A stretch of DNA of 64,000 nucleotides, from assembly GCA_951812895.1 (NCBI GenBank), contig OX638333.1, positions 2,274,001-2,338,000 of the forward strand. The letters are read 5' to 3'. Positions 44,606 through 54,188 of this stretch are shown here, piece after piece. Position numbers and translations under genes: made by a program. Below the pieces are notes generated by a model. That model was not told the origin of the DNA and ran no database searches. It was given only the letters and a program-made list of their open reading frames with translations. Every line of letters starts with the position of its first letter. Within the stretch, counting starts at the first letter, position 1. This stretch comes from an uncultured Roseovarius sp. (GTDB lineage Bacteria; Pseudomonadota; Alphaproteobacteria; Rhodobacterales; Rhodobacteraceae).

Positions 44606-44610
44606 AGCAG

Positions 44611-45231
44611 ATGACAAAAAGAACTGCTGCCAAATACAAAATTGACCGCCGGATGGGCGAAAACATCTGGGGTCGCCCCAAATCACCCGTTAATCGCCGT
44701 GAGTTCGGCCCCGGTCAGCATGGCCAGCGCCGCAAGGGCAAGATGTCTGACTTCGGTCTGCAGCTGCGCGCCAAGCAAAAGCTTAAAGGTTACTACGGTG
44801 ACCTGACAGAGAAGCAATTCCGCCGCATCTACAAAGAAGCAGAACGGGTAAAAGGCGATACCGGTGAAAACCTGATCGGCCTGCTGGAGCGTCGTCTTGA
44901 TGCGGTTGTTTACCGCGCCAAGTTCGTACCGACCATGTTTGCAGCACGTCAGTTCGTGAACCATGGCCACGTCCGCGTGAACGGCCAAAAGGTCAACATC
45001 CCATCCTACCGTGTTAAAGAAGGTGATGTGATCGAGGTTCGTAACCGCTCCAAACAACTGGCAGTTCTGCTGGAAGCCGTGCAATTGGCCGAGCGTGACG
45101 TGCCAGATTACGTTGATGCGGATCATTCCAAAATGACTGCAACTTTCGTCCGTACTCCGGGTCTCGGCGATGTGCCGTATCCGGTGATTATGGAACCGAA
45201 CCTCGTCATCGAATTCTACGCGCAGAATTAA
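44611..45231 (+). CDS. rpsD: 30S ribosomal protein S4
   Basis: Primary 16S rRNA-binding protein, 206 residues. N-terminal [30 protein letters not shown], lacking the zinc-Cys cluster as usual in alphaproteobacteria, then the S4 RNA-binding domain ([31 protein letters not shown], about residues 94-155). GAAGGAG lies upstream of the ATG. Single-gene unit with its own promoter and terminator. Confidence 0.97.
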   Translation: MTKRTAAKYKIDRRMGENIWGRPKSPVNRREFGPGQHGQRRKGKMSDFGLQLRAKQKLKGYYGDLTEKQFRRIYKEAERVKGDTGENLIGLLERRLDAVVYRAKFVPTMFAARQFVNHGHVRVNGQKVNIPSYRVKEGDVIEVRNRSKQLAVLLEAVQLAERDVPDYVDADHSKMTATFVRTPGLGDVPYPVIMEPNLVIEFYAQN

Positions 45232-45252
45232 GCATTACGCCATATCTGCAAC

Positions 45253-45288
45253 AGGCCGCGACGGGGAACCGCCGCGGCCTTTGTTTTT
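45253..45288 (+). terminator. rpsD terminator
   Basis: AGGCCGCG (45253-45260) pairs with CGCGGCCT (45273-45280); TTGTTTTTGG follows. Classic rho-independent terminator 22 bases after the rpsD stop. Confidence 0.9.
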
Positions 45289-45352
45289 GGGTGTTTGGTT
45301 CTGGTCAAGGTTCCGGACCACGTCTAGAAGAATTGAGTAGGGGAGTACGGTT

Positions 45353-46438
45353 ATGTCAAAAATCACACCACAGTCGGGGATATTGGACATCGCGCTCTAT
45401 CAGGGTGGCGCGTCTCATATCGATGGCGTTTCGAATGTGGTTAAGCTGAGCTCGAACGAAAATCCTTTCGGGCCAAGCGAAAAGGCCAAAGAGGCTTTTC
45501 GCAAAACAGCCTTTGATTTACACCGTTATCCCTCGACAGATCATTCCGCACTACGTACTGCAATTTCCGAGGTTCACGGTGTCGATGCTGACCGCGTGAT
45601 TTGCGGTGTGGGCAGTGATGAGATCCTTGCATTCATTTGTCAGGCCTATGCCGGGCCGGGCGATGAAGTCATTCATACAGAACACGGGTTCGCGTTGTAC
45701 CGGATTGGTGCGCTTGCCAATGGGGCCACACCGGTTGAAGTGCCCGAACGTGAGCGGGTGACAGACGTCGATGCGATCCTGTCAGCTTGTACCGAGCGGA
45801 CTAGGCTGGTTTTCATAGCAAATCCAAACAATCCAACCGGTACAATGATTGGCGACGGAGAGATGGCGCGTCTGGCTGCAAATCTGCCAGAACAGGCGCT
45901 TCTGGTCCTCGATGGGGCCTATGCTGAATATGTTGAAGGATACGATGGCGGCGCTGCATTGGTGGATGGGCGCGACAACGTGGTGATGACACGGACATTC
46001 TCAAAAATGTATGGGCTGGGCGGCTTACGCATCGGTTGGGGCTATGGCCCGCAGCATGTGATCGATGTCCTGAACCGGATTCGCGGCCCCTTCAATCTCA
46101 GCCAGGCAGCGTTGGCTGCGGCAGAAGCGTCAGTTCGCGATATCGATTGGGCCGAAAAGTGCCGGGCAGAGAATACGCGCTGGCGCGCCTGGTTGGCCGA
46201 GGCACTGTGTGGTCACGGAGTGCCGTCCGATACGTCTTGCGCAAACTTCATACTTGCACGTTTTGGCAGTCAGGATGAGGCCGAAGAGTGTGACGAACAC
46301 CTGAAGTCAGAGGGAGTGATCGTGCGTCGTGTGGCCGGTTACAACTTACCCAACTGTCTTCGTATCACAATAGGGGACGAAGCTAGCTGTCGCCGTGTTG
46401 CTCATGCCGTTGGCCAGTTTATGGGGGATGAGACATGA
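45353..46438 (+). CDS. hisC: Histidinol-phosphate aminotransferase
   Basis: PLP aminotransferase of 361 residues. The PLP Lys is in [18 protein letters not shown]; the N-terminus has [14 protein letters not shown] and the cofactor region NPNNPTGT and LDGAYAEY. Together with tyrA, with which it overlaps by 4 bases, it probably serves both histidine and aromatic amino-acid synthesis (imidazole acetol phosphate/aromatic aminotransferase). AGGGGAG precedes the ATG. Confidence 0.93.
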   Translation: MSKITPQSGILDIALYQGGASHIDGVSNVVKLSSNENPFGPSEKAKEAFRKTAFDLHRYPSTDHSALRTAISEVHGVDADRVICGVGSDEILAFICQAYAGPGDEVIHTEHGFALYRIGALANGATPVEVPERERVTDVDAILSACTERTRLVFIANPNNPTGTMIGDGEMARLAANLPEQALLVLDGAYAEYVEGYDGGAALVDGRDNVVMTRTFSKMYGLGGLRIGWGYGPQHVIDVLNRIRGPFNLSQAALAAAEASVRDIDWAEKCRAENTRWRAWLAEALCGHGVPSDTSCANFILARFGSQDEAEECDEHLKSEGVIVRRVAGYNLPNCLRITIGDEASCRRVAHAVGQFMGDET

Positions 46439-47346
46439 GCCAGATATATGATCGTGTTGCCCTCATTGGATTGGGATTAATCGCGTCGTCAATGTATTGG
46501 GCGATAAAACGAAGCGGTTTAGCGGGCGAAGTCACGGGCTATGCCCGCTCAGCAGAAACCCGGGATACCGCCCGAGAAATCGGTCTGTGTGATCGTGTTT
46601 GTGAAAGCGCCGCAGAAGCGGCCGAGGGCGCTGATCTTGTTGTGTTGTGCGTTCCTGTGGGCGTGATGGGAGACGTGGCAGCCCAGATAGCACCGAACCT
46701 GAAACCGGGCGCAACGGTCAGTGATGTCGGGTCGGTTAAGGCCGCGGTGATAGAAGCTGTTGCGCCACATTTACCCGAAGGCGTACATTTTGTGCCTGCA
46801 CATCCACTGGCCGGAACAGAGCATTCGGGGCCGAGAGCTGGTTTCGCGGAACTCTTTGACAATCGTTTTTGTCTGATTGTTCCACAACAGGGTAGTGACC
46901 GGGCCGCTGTTGAGCGGGTCGAACAGCTATGGCAGGGGATGGGATCGGAAACCGAAGAGATGGATGCCGATCATCACGACCTGGTGCTGGCCGTCACAAG
47001 CCATGCGCCGCATCTGATTGCGTATACCATGGTTGGCGTCGCCGATGATCTGCGCCGGGTAACAGATAGCGAAGTAATAAAGTTTTCCGCGGCAGGGTTT
47101 CGGGATTTCACCCGCATTGCCGCCAGTGATCCAACCATGTGGCGTGATGTGTTCTTGAACAACAAGAACGCTACACTAGAAATCCTGGGTAGATTTACCG
47201 AAGAGCTTTTTGCGCTCCAACGGGCGATCCGAACCGGAGATGGTGAACACCTGCATGAGTATTTCACTCACACAAGAGCTATCCGCCGTGGTATCATCGA
47301 AGCCGGGCAAGATACCGACGCGCCTGATTTCGGGCGCTCAAAGTGA
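46435..47346 (+). CDS. tyrA: Prephenate/cyclohexadienyl (arogenate) dehydrogenase
   Basis: 303 residues; NAD-binding GLGLIASS at the N-terminus and [11 protein letters not shown], then catalytic [11 protein letters not shown] (His) and the helical dimer domain with [13 protein letters not shown]. It makes hydroxyphenylpyruvate or tyrosine for aromatic synthesis. Coupled to hisC by ATGA. No ACT domain. Confidence 0.93.
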   Translation: MSQIYDRVALIGLGLIASSMYWAIKRSGLAGEVTGYARSAETRDTAREIGLCDRVCESAAEAAEGADLVVLCVPVGVMGDVAAQIAPNLKPGATVSDVGSVKAAVIEAVAPHLPEGVHFVPAHPLAGTEHSGPRAGFAELFDNRFCLIVPQQGSDRAAVERVEQLWQGMGSETEEMDADHHDLVLAVTSHAPHLIAYTMVGVADDLRRVTDSEVIKFSAAGFRDFTRIAASDPTMWRDVFLNNKNATLEILGRFTEELFALQRAIRTGDGEHLHEYFTHTRAIRRGIIEAGQDTDAPDFGRSK

Positions 47347-47354
47347 GGTAGAAT

Positions 47355-47963
47355 TTGATACGGGCGGCGATATTAATTCCTTTGATTCTAATGAGTTGTT
47401 CGCTGATAGGTAGGGGGCGGGATCACGGCGATACAGCCAGCCGTGGCGCAATATGCAACAGTTCCACTATCCGCGGAGAGGTTGTTGGCCAAGTTGAGGG
47501 CAACGGGGGGTGTGGCATCGCAAATGCGGTGAAAGTTTACCAAGTTGGCGGAGTGCCGCTGAGCCAGCCCGCGGTGTTGGAATGCGCCACGGCACGCACC
47601 CTGAACCGATGGGTCGAACGGGACATGGACCAGATTATCGGAATTATGGGCGGTGGTGTCCAGCAAATCAAAGTGGCGGCCCACTATGCGTGTCGTACGC
47701 GGAACCATCAATCCGGTGCACGTTTGTCAGAACACGCAAAGGGCAAAGCAATCGATATTTCAGGGTTCCTTCTGAAGGATGGAACTGAAATCTCGGTTGA
47801 AGAGGATTGGGGACGCAAACGCAAAGGGCGGGTGCTGCGACGTCTACACAAATCTGCCTGCGGACCGTTTGGAACCGTTTTGGGGCCGGAGTCAGATCGA
47901 TTTCACAAAGATCATTTTCACTTTGACACCGCAAAGCATGGTAATGGGTCATACTGTCGTTGA
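47355..47963 (+). CDS. Extensin-like family lipoprotein
   Basis: 202 residues starting at TTG 47355 (GAGG six bases upstream). A lipoprotein signal (AAILIPLILMSC, lipobox Cys near 15) precedes an extensin-like C-terminal domain. RLSEHAKGKAIDISGF and SDRFHKDHFHFD carry His and Asp residues of a metal site seen in M15-like peptidases, so a peptidoglycan-related activity is possible. Conserved Cys suggest disulfides. Follows tyrA by 8 bases, so probably co-transcribed. Confidence 0.82.
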   Translation: MIRAAILIPLILMSCSLIGRGRDHGDTASRGAICNSSTIRGEVVGQVEGNGGCGIANAVKVYQVGGVPLSQPAVLECATARTLNRWVERDMDQIIGIMGGGVQQIKVAAHYACRTRNHQSGARLSEHAKGKAIDISGFLLKDGTEISVEEDWGRKRKGRVLRRLHKSACGPFGTVLGPESDRFHKDHFHFDTAKHGNGSYCR

Positions 47964-47969
47964 TCTACC

Positions 47970-48974
47970 CTAACGCAAGGTAAGAATAGGGGCCGGCCCA
48001 ATTGGAACGGGTCCTAAATTGACGCTGCCGTTGCTAAAGTTCAGCGGGATATCGAGTGTTTTAGGATTGCCTGCAAGCTGTGCGAGAACGCCTAAGCCAT
48101 TTTCTAATGGCTCAGCAATACTTTGTGGTATCATACCTGAGGCAACGGCCAGCCTCAGGATTTCGCGCCAGTTTCGCGCCTTGATCACTATTTCACCCGT
48201 TGGACGGCCGTTTTTGTCGACGGTAACAGAGCCAGCCGCCTGAAGCGCCAATTGACCCCATCGGGCTTCGGCCAGTTTGATTGCAATCTTTATAGGTTGA
48301 GGTCGTTCGATTTCCACTGCGCGACGATCCCATGGTTCGTCAAACGTTACCGTGATGTCCGCGCTAAGCGCGTCGAGTGTTTCCGGCAGGGTGCCTGCCG
48401 GATCGACCTGAACGCGCCAGGGCAGGGCAGGCGAAAAACCGTCCGCGGAGATACCAAGGCGATAGTCGGAAGGGGTGGTCGGAACATGTTCAACCGCGAG
48501 GTTAAGCGCTTTGATCTGGGTTGGTTGTTCTGAGTTGCTGGCCCAAATGGCGATATCTTCAGCGGTTAGAATAGCACGATCAAGGGATAGGTAAGTGTCT
48601 GGTTCAATGGCAAAACTGGCGCGCATGTCAGTGCTGTGAACCTTATATTTCTCAATTGGGGTCGCGATGAGCTGGCTGTCAGGCCAGATCGCGATCACAT
48701 GTGTTGGCCGGTAGCTGAGTGCGAGGAGTTGGAAAAAAGGCGCTTCCCAAGCTAACCCCGTATTGGTGTCGGCGAGTACCAGATCAGTGAAGGTGGTATC
48801 AAAGCGATTGGGAAAACCTTTGGTCTCAAGCGTGGTGTATTCTGCGGCCCAACCTTTACTGCGGCGATCTTCAAACCATGCAGCAAAACCACTTTGCACG
48901 CCGTTGGAGCCGACAAACCAATATGCGGCCCAGCCAACGCTGGCGATCAGGATCAAAGTAATCAGCAGACGCAT
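47970..48974 (-). CDS. DUF2125 family protein
   Basis: 334 residues, one N-terminal hydrophobic anchor (LLITLILIASVGWAAYWFVG), then a large beta-rich domain. Family stretches: GFPNRFDTTFTDLVLAD, PFFQLLALSYRPTHVIAIWPDSQ. Probably an AsmA/YdgA-like envelope protein in the periplasm, but its function is unknown. Convergent with the extensin-like gene with only 6 bases between stops. Confidence 0.8.
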   Translation of the reverse strand: MRLLITLILIASVGWAAYWFVGSNGVQSGFAAWFEDRRSKGWAAEYTTLETKGFPNRFDTTFTDLVLADTNTGLAWEAPFFQLLALSYRPTHVIAIWPDSQLIATPIEKYKVHSTDMRASFAIEPDTYLSLDRAILTAEDIAIWASNSEQPTQIKALNLAVEHVPTTPSDYRLGISADGFSPALPWRVQVDPAGTLPETLDALSADITVTFDEPWDRRAVEIERPQPIKIAIKLAEARWGQLALQAAGSVTVDKNGRPTGEIVIKARNWREILRLAVASGMIPQSIAEPLENGLGVLAQLAGNPKTLDIPLNFSNGSVNLGPVPIGPAPILTLR

Positions 48975-49044
48975 CGCGATTCAGGCCCCTTTAATGCCGT
49001 GTCGTGATGGTGTTTAAGGCGACAAAAGCGCGAGGAACAGCAAA

Positions 49045-49575
49045 ATGACGATGTGGGTGTTTGGGTATGGGTCTCTTGTCTGGAATCCGGGCTTTAACGT
49101 GCAGGAAAAAGTGCGCGCTACGCTACCCGGATATGCGCGGAGCTTTTGCATGCGTTCGATCCATCATCGTGGCACGGACGCGAAGCCGGGCCTCGTTCTT
49201 GCGCTTGATGCCCATCCGGAAACTGAATGTCGCGGTGTGGCCATGTCCGTTGCAACGGCAGAACAGGAAGAGGTTCTGGCCTATCTACGTGAACGAGAGC
49301 TGATTTCATCGGCGTATCTGGAGAAAGTGCTTGAAATCACGCTTGAAGACGGTCGCCAGGTAGAGGCGGTTACATATGTTGTAGACACCGATCACGTCCA
49401 GTATTGCGGGAATCTGGAGTTGGAAGAACAGGCGCACATCATTGCCAAAGCGGTTGGCGGACGCGGGCCCAATACGGAATACCTGTACAATACGACCGCC
49501 CATTTGGCCGAGTTGGGAATCGAAGATAATGATTTGGAATGGCTGGTACGCCGTGTCCGAGGGATAACTGCATAA
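49045..49575 (+). CDS. ChaC-like gamma-glutamylcyclotransferase
   Basis: 176 residues with the substrate-binding YGSLVWNP motif near the N-terminus and a ChaC-type acidic residue in YLRERELISSAYLEK. The family cleaves glutathione to 5-oxoproline and Cys-Gly. Cytoplasmic. Diverges from DUF2125, 70 bases away, and precedes an ExbB/MotA gene. Confidence 0.88.
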   Translation: MTMWVFGYGSLVWNPGFNVQEKVRATLPGYARSFCMRSIHHRGTDAKPGLVLALDAHPETECRGVAMSVATAEQEEVLAYLRERELISSAYLEKVLEITLEDGRQVEAVTYVVDTDHVQYCGNLELEEQAHIIAKAVGGRGPNTEYLYNTTAHLAELGIEDNDLEWLVRRVRGITA

Positions 49576-49643
49576 AACCTTGGCATTATAGCCGGTTGCG
49601 CGTAGGGTTGGGCCAAGAATTGTAAGTGCCGGGAGCCGTCCAG

Positions 49644-50876
49644 ATGGACCAGCCGGACCGCGAGGTCGAGCCGCATTTTTCGCATCCCGTTCGCCAGATC
49701 ACGTTAATGTTGATCGTTCTGGGGCTGACGGGGTTTGGTGCATTCGTGGCCCTGCCGCGGGTGCTTCCTGTGTTTCAGGCAAACCCGTACCTTAACGGAT
49801 TCATTATCTTCGTTTTTGTAATTGGTGTGCTTGCCTGTTTTTGGCAACTTTACCAGCTGATTGTCTCGGTCCGCTGGATCGAAGGTTTTGCCGCTGAATT
49901 ACCCGGCCATGAGATGATCAAGGCACCGAGGCTGTTGGCACCGTTGGCCACGCTTTTGCGTCAGCGCGGTAAACGGATGCAGATCGCGCAATCATCGGCA
50001 CGCTCAATTCTCGATTCCGTTGCACAACGGATTGATGAGGCTCGGGAGATTACCCGCTACATCGTTAACATGCTGATCTTCCTTGGCCTTTTGGGGACAT
50101 TTTACGGATTGGCCACAACGGTTCCGGCTGTCGTGGATACAATCCGAAGCCTTGCACCTCAGGAAGGTGAAGGTGGGGTCGAAGTGTTTAACCGACTGAT
50201 GACGGGGCTTGAGACACAGCTGGGGGGCATGGGTGTTGCCTTTGCCTCGTCCTTGTTAGGTTTAGCGGGATCTTTGGTTGTGGGGTTGCTGGAGCTGCTT
50301 GCAGGTCACGGACAGAATCGCTTTTACCGTCAGCTAGAAGAATGGATGTCCACCATTACGCGTGTTGGGTTTGCTGGCGGGGACGGAGAGGCCGCTACAG
50401 GCGAGCAGGCAATTGTTGCCGGTGTTCTGGATCATATGGGCGAGCAAATGGAATCGCTCCAGATGATGCTTACACAAAGTGATGTGAGCCGGGCGATGGT
50501 AGATGAAAAGCTGGGCGTTTTGGCGGATTCAATTGAGCGGCTGACACACCGTATGAGCGAAGCCAATCCGGTAAACACAGCTTTGATGAACGTGGCCGAA
50601 GGGCAAGAAAGGCTGATTGCCATTTTAGAGGCGCGTGCGGAGCACGTGAATGAAGGATTGGATGCGGAAAGCCGGATGCGGTTGCGATCTATTGATGTGC
50701 AGATGCTTCGAATTCTTGAAGAGATCAGTGCTGGTCGACAGGAAACGATGTCAGAAATCCGCACTGACCTCACAGCGCTTACAAAAATTTTCAGCCAGCT
50801 GCGTAATACACAGACTGGCCGAGGGCGATGGGAACGTCCGTCCGACCCACAAGGTGAACCGGGAGAGGAGGGCTAG
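49644..50876 (+). CDS. MotA/TolQ/ExbB-like proton channel protein
   Basis: 410 residues. Start at ATG 49644 (MDQPDREVEPHF), with GGGAG eight bases upstream, rather than GTG 49626. Four helices are likely: about 18-38, 48-70, and two in NMLIFLGLLGTFYGLATTVPAVV and GMGVAFASSLLGLAGSLVVGLLELLAG, the latter pair being the conserved MotA/ExbB channel helices. The C-terminal 150 residues are helical and cytoplasmic. It forms a pair with the next gene (MotB-like). Not flagellar; no flagellar genes near. Confidence 0.82.
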   Translation: MDQPDREVEPHFSHPVRQITLMLIVLGLTGFGAFVALPRVLPVFQANPYLNGFIIFVFVIGVLACFWQLYQLIVSVRWIEGFAAELPGHEMIKAPRLLAPLATLLRQRGKRMQIAQSSARSILDSVAQRIDEAREITRYIVNMLIFLGLLGTFYGLATTVPAVVDTIRSLAPQEGEGGVEVFNRLMTGLETQLGGMGVAFASSLLGLAGSLVVGLLELLAGHGQNRFYRQLEEWMSTITRVGFAGGDGEAATGEQAIVAGVLDHMGEQMESLQMMLTQSDVSRAMVDEKLGVLADSIERLTHRMSEANPVNTALMNVAEGQERLIAILEARAEHVNEGLDAESRMRLRSIDVQMLRILEEISAGRQETMSEIRTDLTALTKIFSQLRNTQTGRGRWERPSDPQGEPGEEG

Positions 50877-50879
50877 GTC

Positions 50880-53192
50880 ATGGCCCTGCGTCGCACCGGA
50901 AACCAGTTTCAGGCTTCAATCTGGCCCGGCTTTGTAGATGCGATGACCGGCCTTTTGCTGGTTTTAATGTTTGTGCTGACCATTTTTATGGTTGTGCAGT
51001 TTGTGCTGCGTGAAACAATCAGCGGGCAGGCAAGTGAACTGGACGCGCTGTCTGCGGAAGTGGCGGCACTGGCGCAGGCACTTGGATTGGCGCAGGACAA
51101 AAACACCGCACTTACTTCTCAGGTTGGCGAGTTGACCGCAACACTTGGGGATGCGCAGTCGCAACAGGAACAACAGCTTGCACTGATCGCTGCATTGCGA
51201 AGCGAACGCGAGGCGCAGGAACAGGCGCTGACAGCTGCGCAGGCACAGATTGTGAGTTTTGAGGAACAAGTGGCCGGATTGTTATCTGAGAGAGAGATCA
51301 ATCTGGGCAATATTGCAGAGCTTGAAGTAACGCGCGACGCACTGTTAACAGAACAAGAACAACTGAACCTGGCATTGGCCGGGTTGCGCGATGAAATTGA
51401 CCTGCAATCCGAAGCTGCCAGGCTGGCTGCTGCCCGGCGCGAAGCGTTGGAAGCGTTAATCACAGACCTGCGCCGCCGTTATTCTGAGAGCCAGGCTGAA
51501 CAGCTGACCTTGAATGCCCAGGTGGCAGAGCTGGAAACACAACTCACCGACGAAGAAGCGGCAAGGCTTGCCGAAGCTGCCGCAGCAGAGGCGCTTCGTA
51601 AGGAATTGGAAGGCGCGCAGTCAGAGTTAACTGCGATGACGCTGGCGCTTGAGGAACAAAGACGCAAGGCTGAAGAAACGCTTACTCTTTTGGCCGCAGC
51701 AGAAGCTGCCGGAGAGGATCTTGATATCCAGTTGGCTGCTGCGTTGCTTGCTCAGGATCTGGTGGAAGATCAGTTGTTGACAGCGCAAGCCTCTCTGTTG
51801 GCGAGGGATGACGAAATAGCCGCCCTACAAGGACAAGTTTCTGAAGCGCAGGACCTTCTGAAAGAAGCAGAAACTGGTGGTGCGGCGCTGGCAACCCGAC
51901 TGAGATCGGTTGAAGCAGCATTGGCCGCGTCATTGGCCGATGCGGAGGGGACGGGCGATGAGCTGGCGCAGCTGAGATTGAAACTGAGCGAGGCCGAAGC
52001 ACAGGCCGTGGCGGAAGCAGACCGGCTAGGTGCAAATATCAAAAGTCTTGAGGAACGGCTGGCTGATGCTCTCGCTGCGAAAACCGCTGCAGAAAGCGAC
52101 GCGGTGGATAATGCTGGGCTCATTGCCGGGTTGAAGACACAGTTAGTTGCTTCACAGGAAGAGCTTAAATCAATTCGGCGACAATTGGCCGAGGTATTAG
52201 CTGCGAATGAGGCTGCTGAGGCCCAAGCGATGGCGGCTGAAGATGTGCGCCAGCAACTTGCGGCGGCACTCGCGGCAAGGGCTGCTGCTGAAAACCAAAC
52301 GCAGGTGGCTTCGCAGGAGGTCGATGATTTGCGCAGCCAACTTTCAGCAGCACTTGCAGCAAAGCTGGCTGCAGAAGAAGCATCCCGAGACAAGCTGACA
52401 GATGCTGAACAACGGGAAATTCTCCTTGCGCAGGCAAGAGACAAACTGGCCGAGCAACAAGCACAGGCCACAAAAGCGCAGAAACAGACTGAGCTTCTCA
52501 ATCAACAGGTCGCCGAGTTGAACAAGCAACTGGCGATGTTGCAATCACTGCTGGATGACTCAAAAGCCCGTGAAGTCGCGGCAGATGTGCAGATTCAGGC
52601 GCTTGGGCAGGATCTGAACCTTGCCCTTGCCCGCGCTGCTGCGGAAGAACGCCGCCGCCGCAAGCTTGAAGAAGAAGAAACCAAGCGACTGGAGGAAGAG
52701 AAGCTGGCATTAGAGGCCGAAAAGCAGGATCTTGAAAAGTACAGATCAGAGTTCTTTGGCCGTCTGCGGGATGTATTGGGTGGGCAAGAAGGTGTGCGGA
52801 TTGTCGGAGACAGATTTGTGTTTTCCTCAGAAGTTCTGTTCGCACCCGGAGAGGCAACCTTGTCGCGCGCGGGGGAATTGGAACTTGCCAAAGTCGCGAG
52901 CATATTGCGGGAAGTGGCTGGCGAGATCCCGCAAGAACTTGATTGGGTGCTGCAGATTGATGGCCATACAGACAACGTACCCCTTATCGGCGGGGCGCGG
53001 TTTGCTGATAACTGGGAACTTAGTCAGGCACGTGCGCTGTCGGTGGTCCGTTACATGATCAACTTCCTTGGCTTTGATCCCAAGCGCCTGTCGGCCAACG
53101 GATTTGGGGAATACCAACCGATCAATCCCGGCGACAGCGCCGAAGCACGGGCGCAGAACCGGCGTATTGAATTGAAATTCACGGAAAAATAG
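50880..53192 (+). CDS. MotB/OmpA-type peptidoglycan-binding protein with long coiled coil
   Basis: 770 residues: one N-terminal helix (about 18-43) with GFVDAMTGLLLVLMFVL, where Asp fits the proton-binding Asp of MotB; a coiled-coil region about 45-620 of Ala/Glu/Leu/Gln heptads; and a C-terminal OmpA domain (DGHTDNVPLIGG, NWELSQARALSV, NGFGEYQPI, NRRIELKF). It begins 3 bases after the MotA/ExbB-like gene. Together they make a proton-powered stator-like complex between membrane and wall. The 575-residue coil is far longer than in MotB or TolR. Confidence 0.85.
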   Translation: MALRRTGNQFQASIWPGFVDAMTGLLLVLMFVLTIFMVVQFVLRETISGQASELDALSAEVAALAQALGLAQDKNTALTSQVGELTATLGDAQSQQEQQLALIAALRSEREAQEQALTAAQAQIVSFEEQVAGLLSEREINLGNIAELEVTRDALLTEQEQLNLALAGLRDEIDLQSEAARLAAARREALEALITDLRRRYSESQAEQLTLNAQVAELETQLTDEEAARLAEAAAAEALRKELEGAQSELTAMTLALEEQRRKAEETLTLLAAAEAAGEDLDIQLAAALLAQDLVEDQLLTAQASLLARDDEIAALQGQVSEAQDLLKEAETGGAALATRLRSVEAALAASLADAEGTGDELAQLRLKLSEAEAQAVAEADRLGANIKSLEERLADALAAKTAAESDAVDNAGLIAGLKTQLVASQEELKSIRRQLAEVLAANEAAEAQAMAAEDVRQQLAAALAARAAAENQTQVASQEVDDLRSQLSAALAAKLAAEEASRDKLTDAEQREILLAQARDKLAEQQAQATKAQKQTELLNQQVAELNKQLAMLQSLLDDSKAREVAADVQIQALGQDLNLALARAAAEERRRRKLEEEETKRLEEEKLALEAEKQDLEKYRSEFFGRLRDVLGGQEGVRIVGDRFVFSSEVLFAPGEATLSRAGELELAKVASILREVAGEIPQELDWVLQIDGHTDNVPLIGGARFADNWELSQARALSVVRYMINFLGFDPKRLSANGFGEYQPINPGDSAEARAQNRRIELKFTEK

Positions 53193-53216
53193 GCGACGCG
53201 TGCAAGCAAGCGATTT

Positions 53217-54188
53217 TCATGGGGCCACTTTGACCTGCGTGTGCTGCACGGCAAGGACAGTTCCGTCTCGTTCCAGCCACACGTCTCCGCGATAGGTGCC
53301 TGTAGGCCAGCCGCCAGATGGGCTCTTACGTCCAAAGGCGCGAAACAATTGCTTTTTGGGTGCATCAAGCAGGATGGAATGGTCGAAGATATCGCCATTA
53401 GGCCCTGTGGCCTGTAAGCGCATCACATCACCTGGCTGTGGCAAAAAGGCAAAGCCGTAAAGGACCAAAGGGGTGTCGGGTGTTGTTGTCGTAACGCGCG
53501 CTTCACCCGATTTGACCTCATCAAACGAAGGTACCTTGGTGGAAAACCCAATACTGAATAGGCCGGCAGCCACATAATCCGGGGCATCTCGCCAAAGGCC
53601 ATCCTCGCTTGCAATGCCACATGTACCCTTGGCTGTAGGTTGAAAAGGATCAACCCGTTCGCCATCCTTCAGGACGCTGAAATGTACATGTGGAAAATTG
53701 GTTTGCCCGCTGAGGCCAACAAATCCCACACGGTCGCCTGCATGAACCACGTCTCCTGTTCGCACCGCAATCGAACCACGCTGTAAGTGGCAATAAACGG
53801 TGTTCCAGCCTTCGCCGTGGTCGATTTTCACGGCATTCCCACATTCACGGCCTTCAATCGACGCCCGGTTTTCGTCGGACACAGCCCGGTCTTCTACCCC
53901 GTCGCGGGTGGCCGACACGCGGCCCGGTGCGGCGGCAAGTACATCTATACTCTCAGCTAACGCCTCAAAGGAGAAAAGTGCGAAATCCGTACCGCGATGT
54001 CCGTCACGCGCGCGATACCCACAAGTGTAATCGCGCCGGTTCTCTCCGGATTGGTGGTCCAGATACGATTGAATGTAGCAATTCTGCCCAAGCGTGCAGT
54101 CAATCGGCAGATCAAGAATTGGTGGCTCTGCAAACGCAGGCGCGGCCATTGCAAGTGCAGTGGCCGCGCCCAGAAAGTTCCGCATCAT
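53217..54188 (-). CDS. M23 family (LytM-type) peptidase
   Basis: 323 residues with a signal peptide (to about 20, MAAPAFAEPP). Peptidase M23 domain: zinc ligands in GHRGTDFALFS (HxxxD) and HVHFSVLKDG (HxH), typical beta-lytic fold; the C-terminal half is a beta-rich extension with no recognised domain. Probably a periplasmic endopeptidase or activator. Its ATG overlaps the clpA stop by one base (TGATG), so it may be co-translated with clpA. Confidence 0.88.
   Translation of the reverse strand: MMRNFLGAATALAMAAPAFAEPPILDLPIDCTLGQNCYIQSYLDHQSGENRRDYTCGYRARDGHRGTDFALFSFEALAESIDVLAAAPGRVSATRDGVEDRAVSDENRASIEGRECGNAVKIDHGEGWNTVYCHLQRGSIAVRTGDVVHAGDRVGFVGLSGQTNFPHVHFSVLKDGERVDPFQPTAKGTCGIASEDGLWRDAPDYVAAGLFSIGFSTKVPSFDEVKSGEARVTTTTPDTPLVLYGFAFLPQPGDVMRLQATGPNGDIFDHSILLDAPKKQLFRAFGRKSPSGGWPTGTYRGDVWLERDGTVLAVQHTQVKVAP

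Noticed and set aside
49644-53192. Zorya-type anti-phage system
   Set aside because: The pair is MotA/MotB-like but no ZorC, ZorD or ZorE gene is adjacent, the long coil is on the MotB-like partner rather than the MotA-like one, and neighbours are housekeeping genes.
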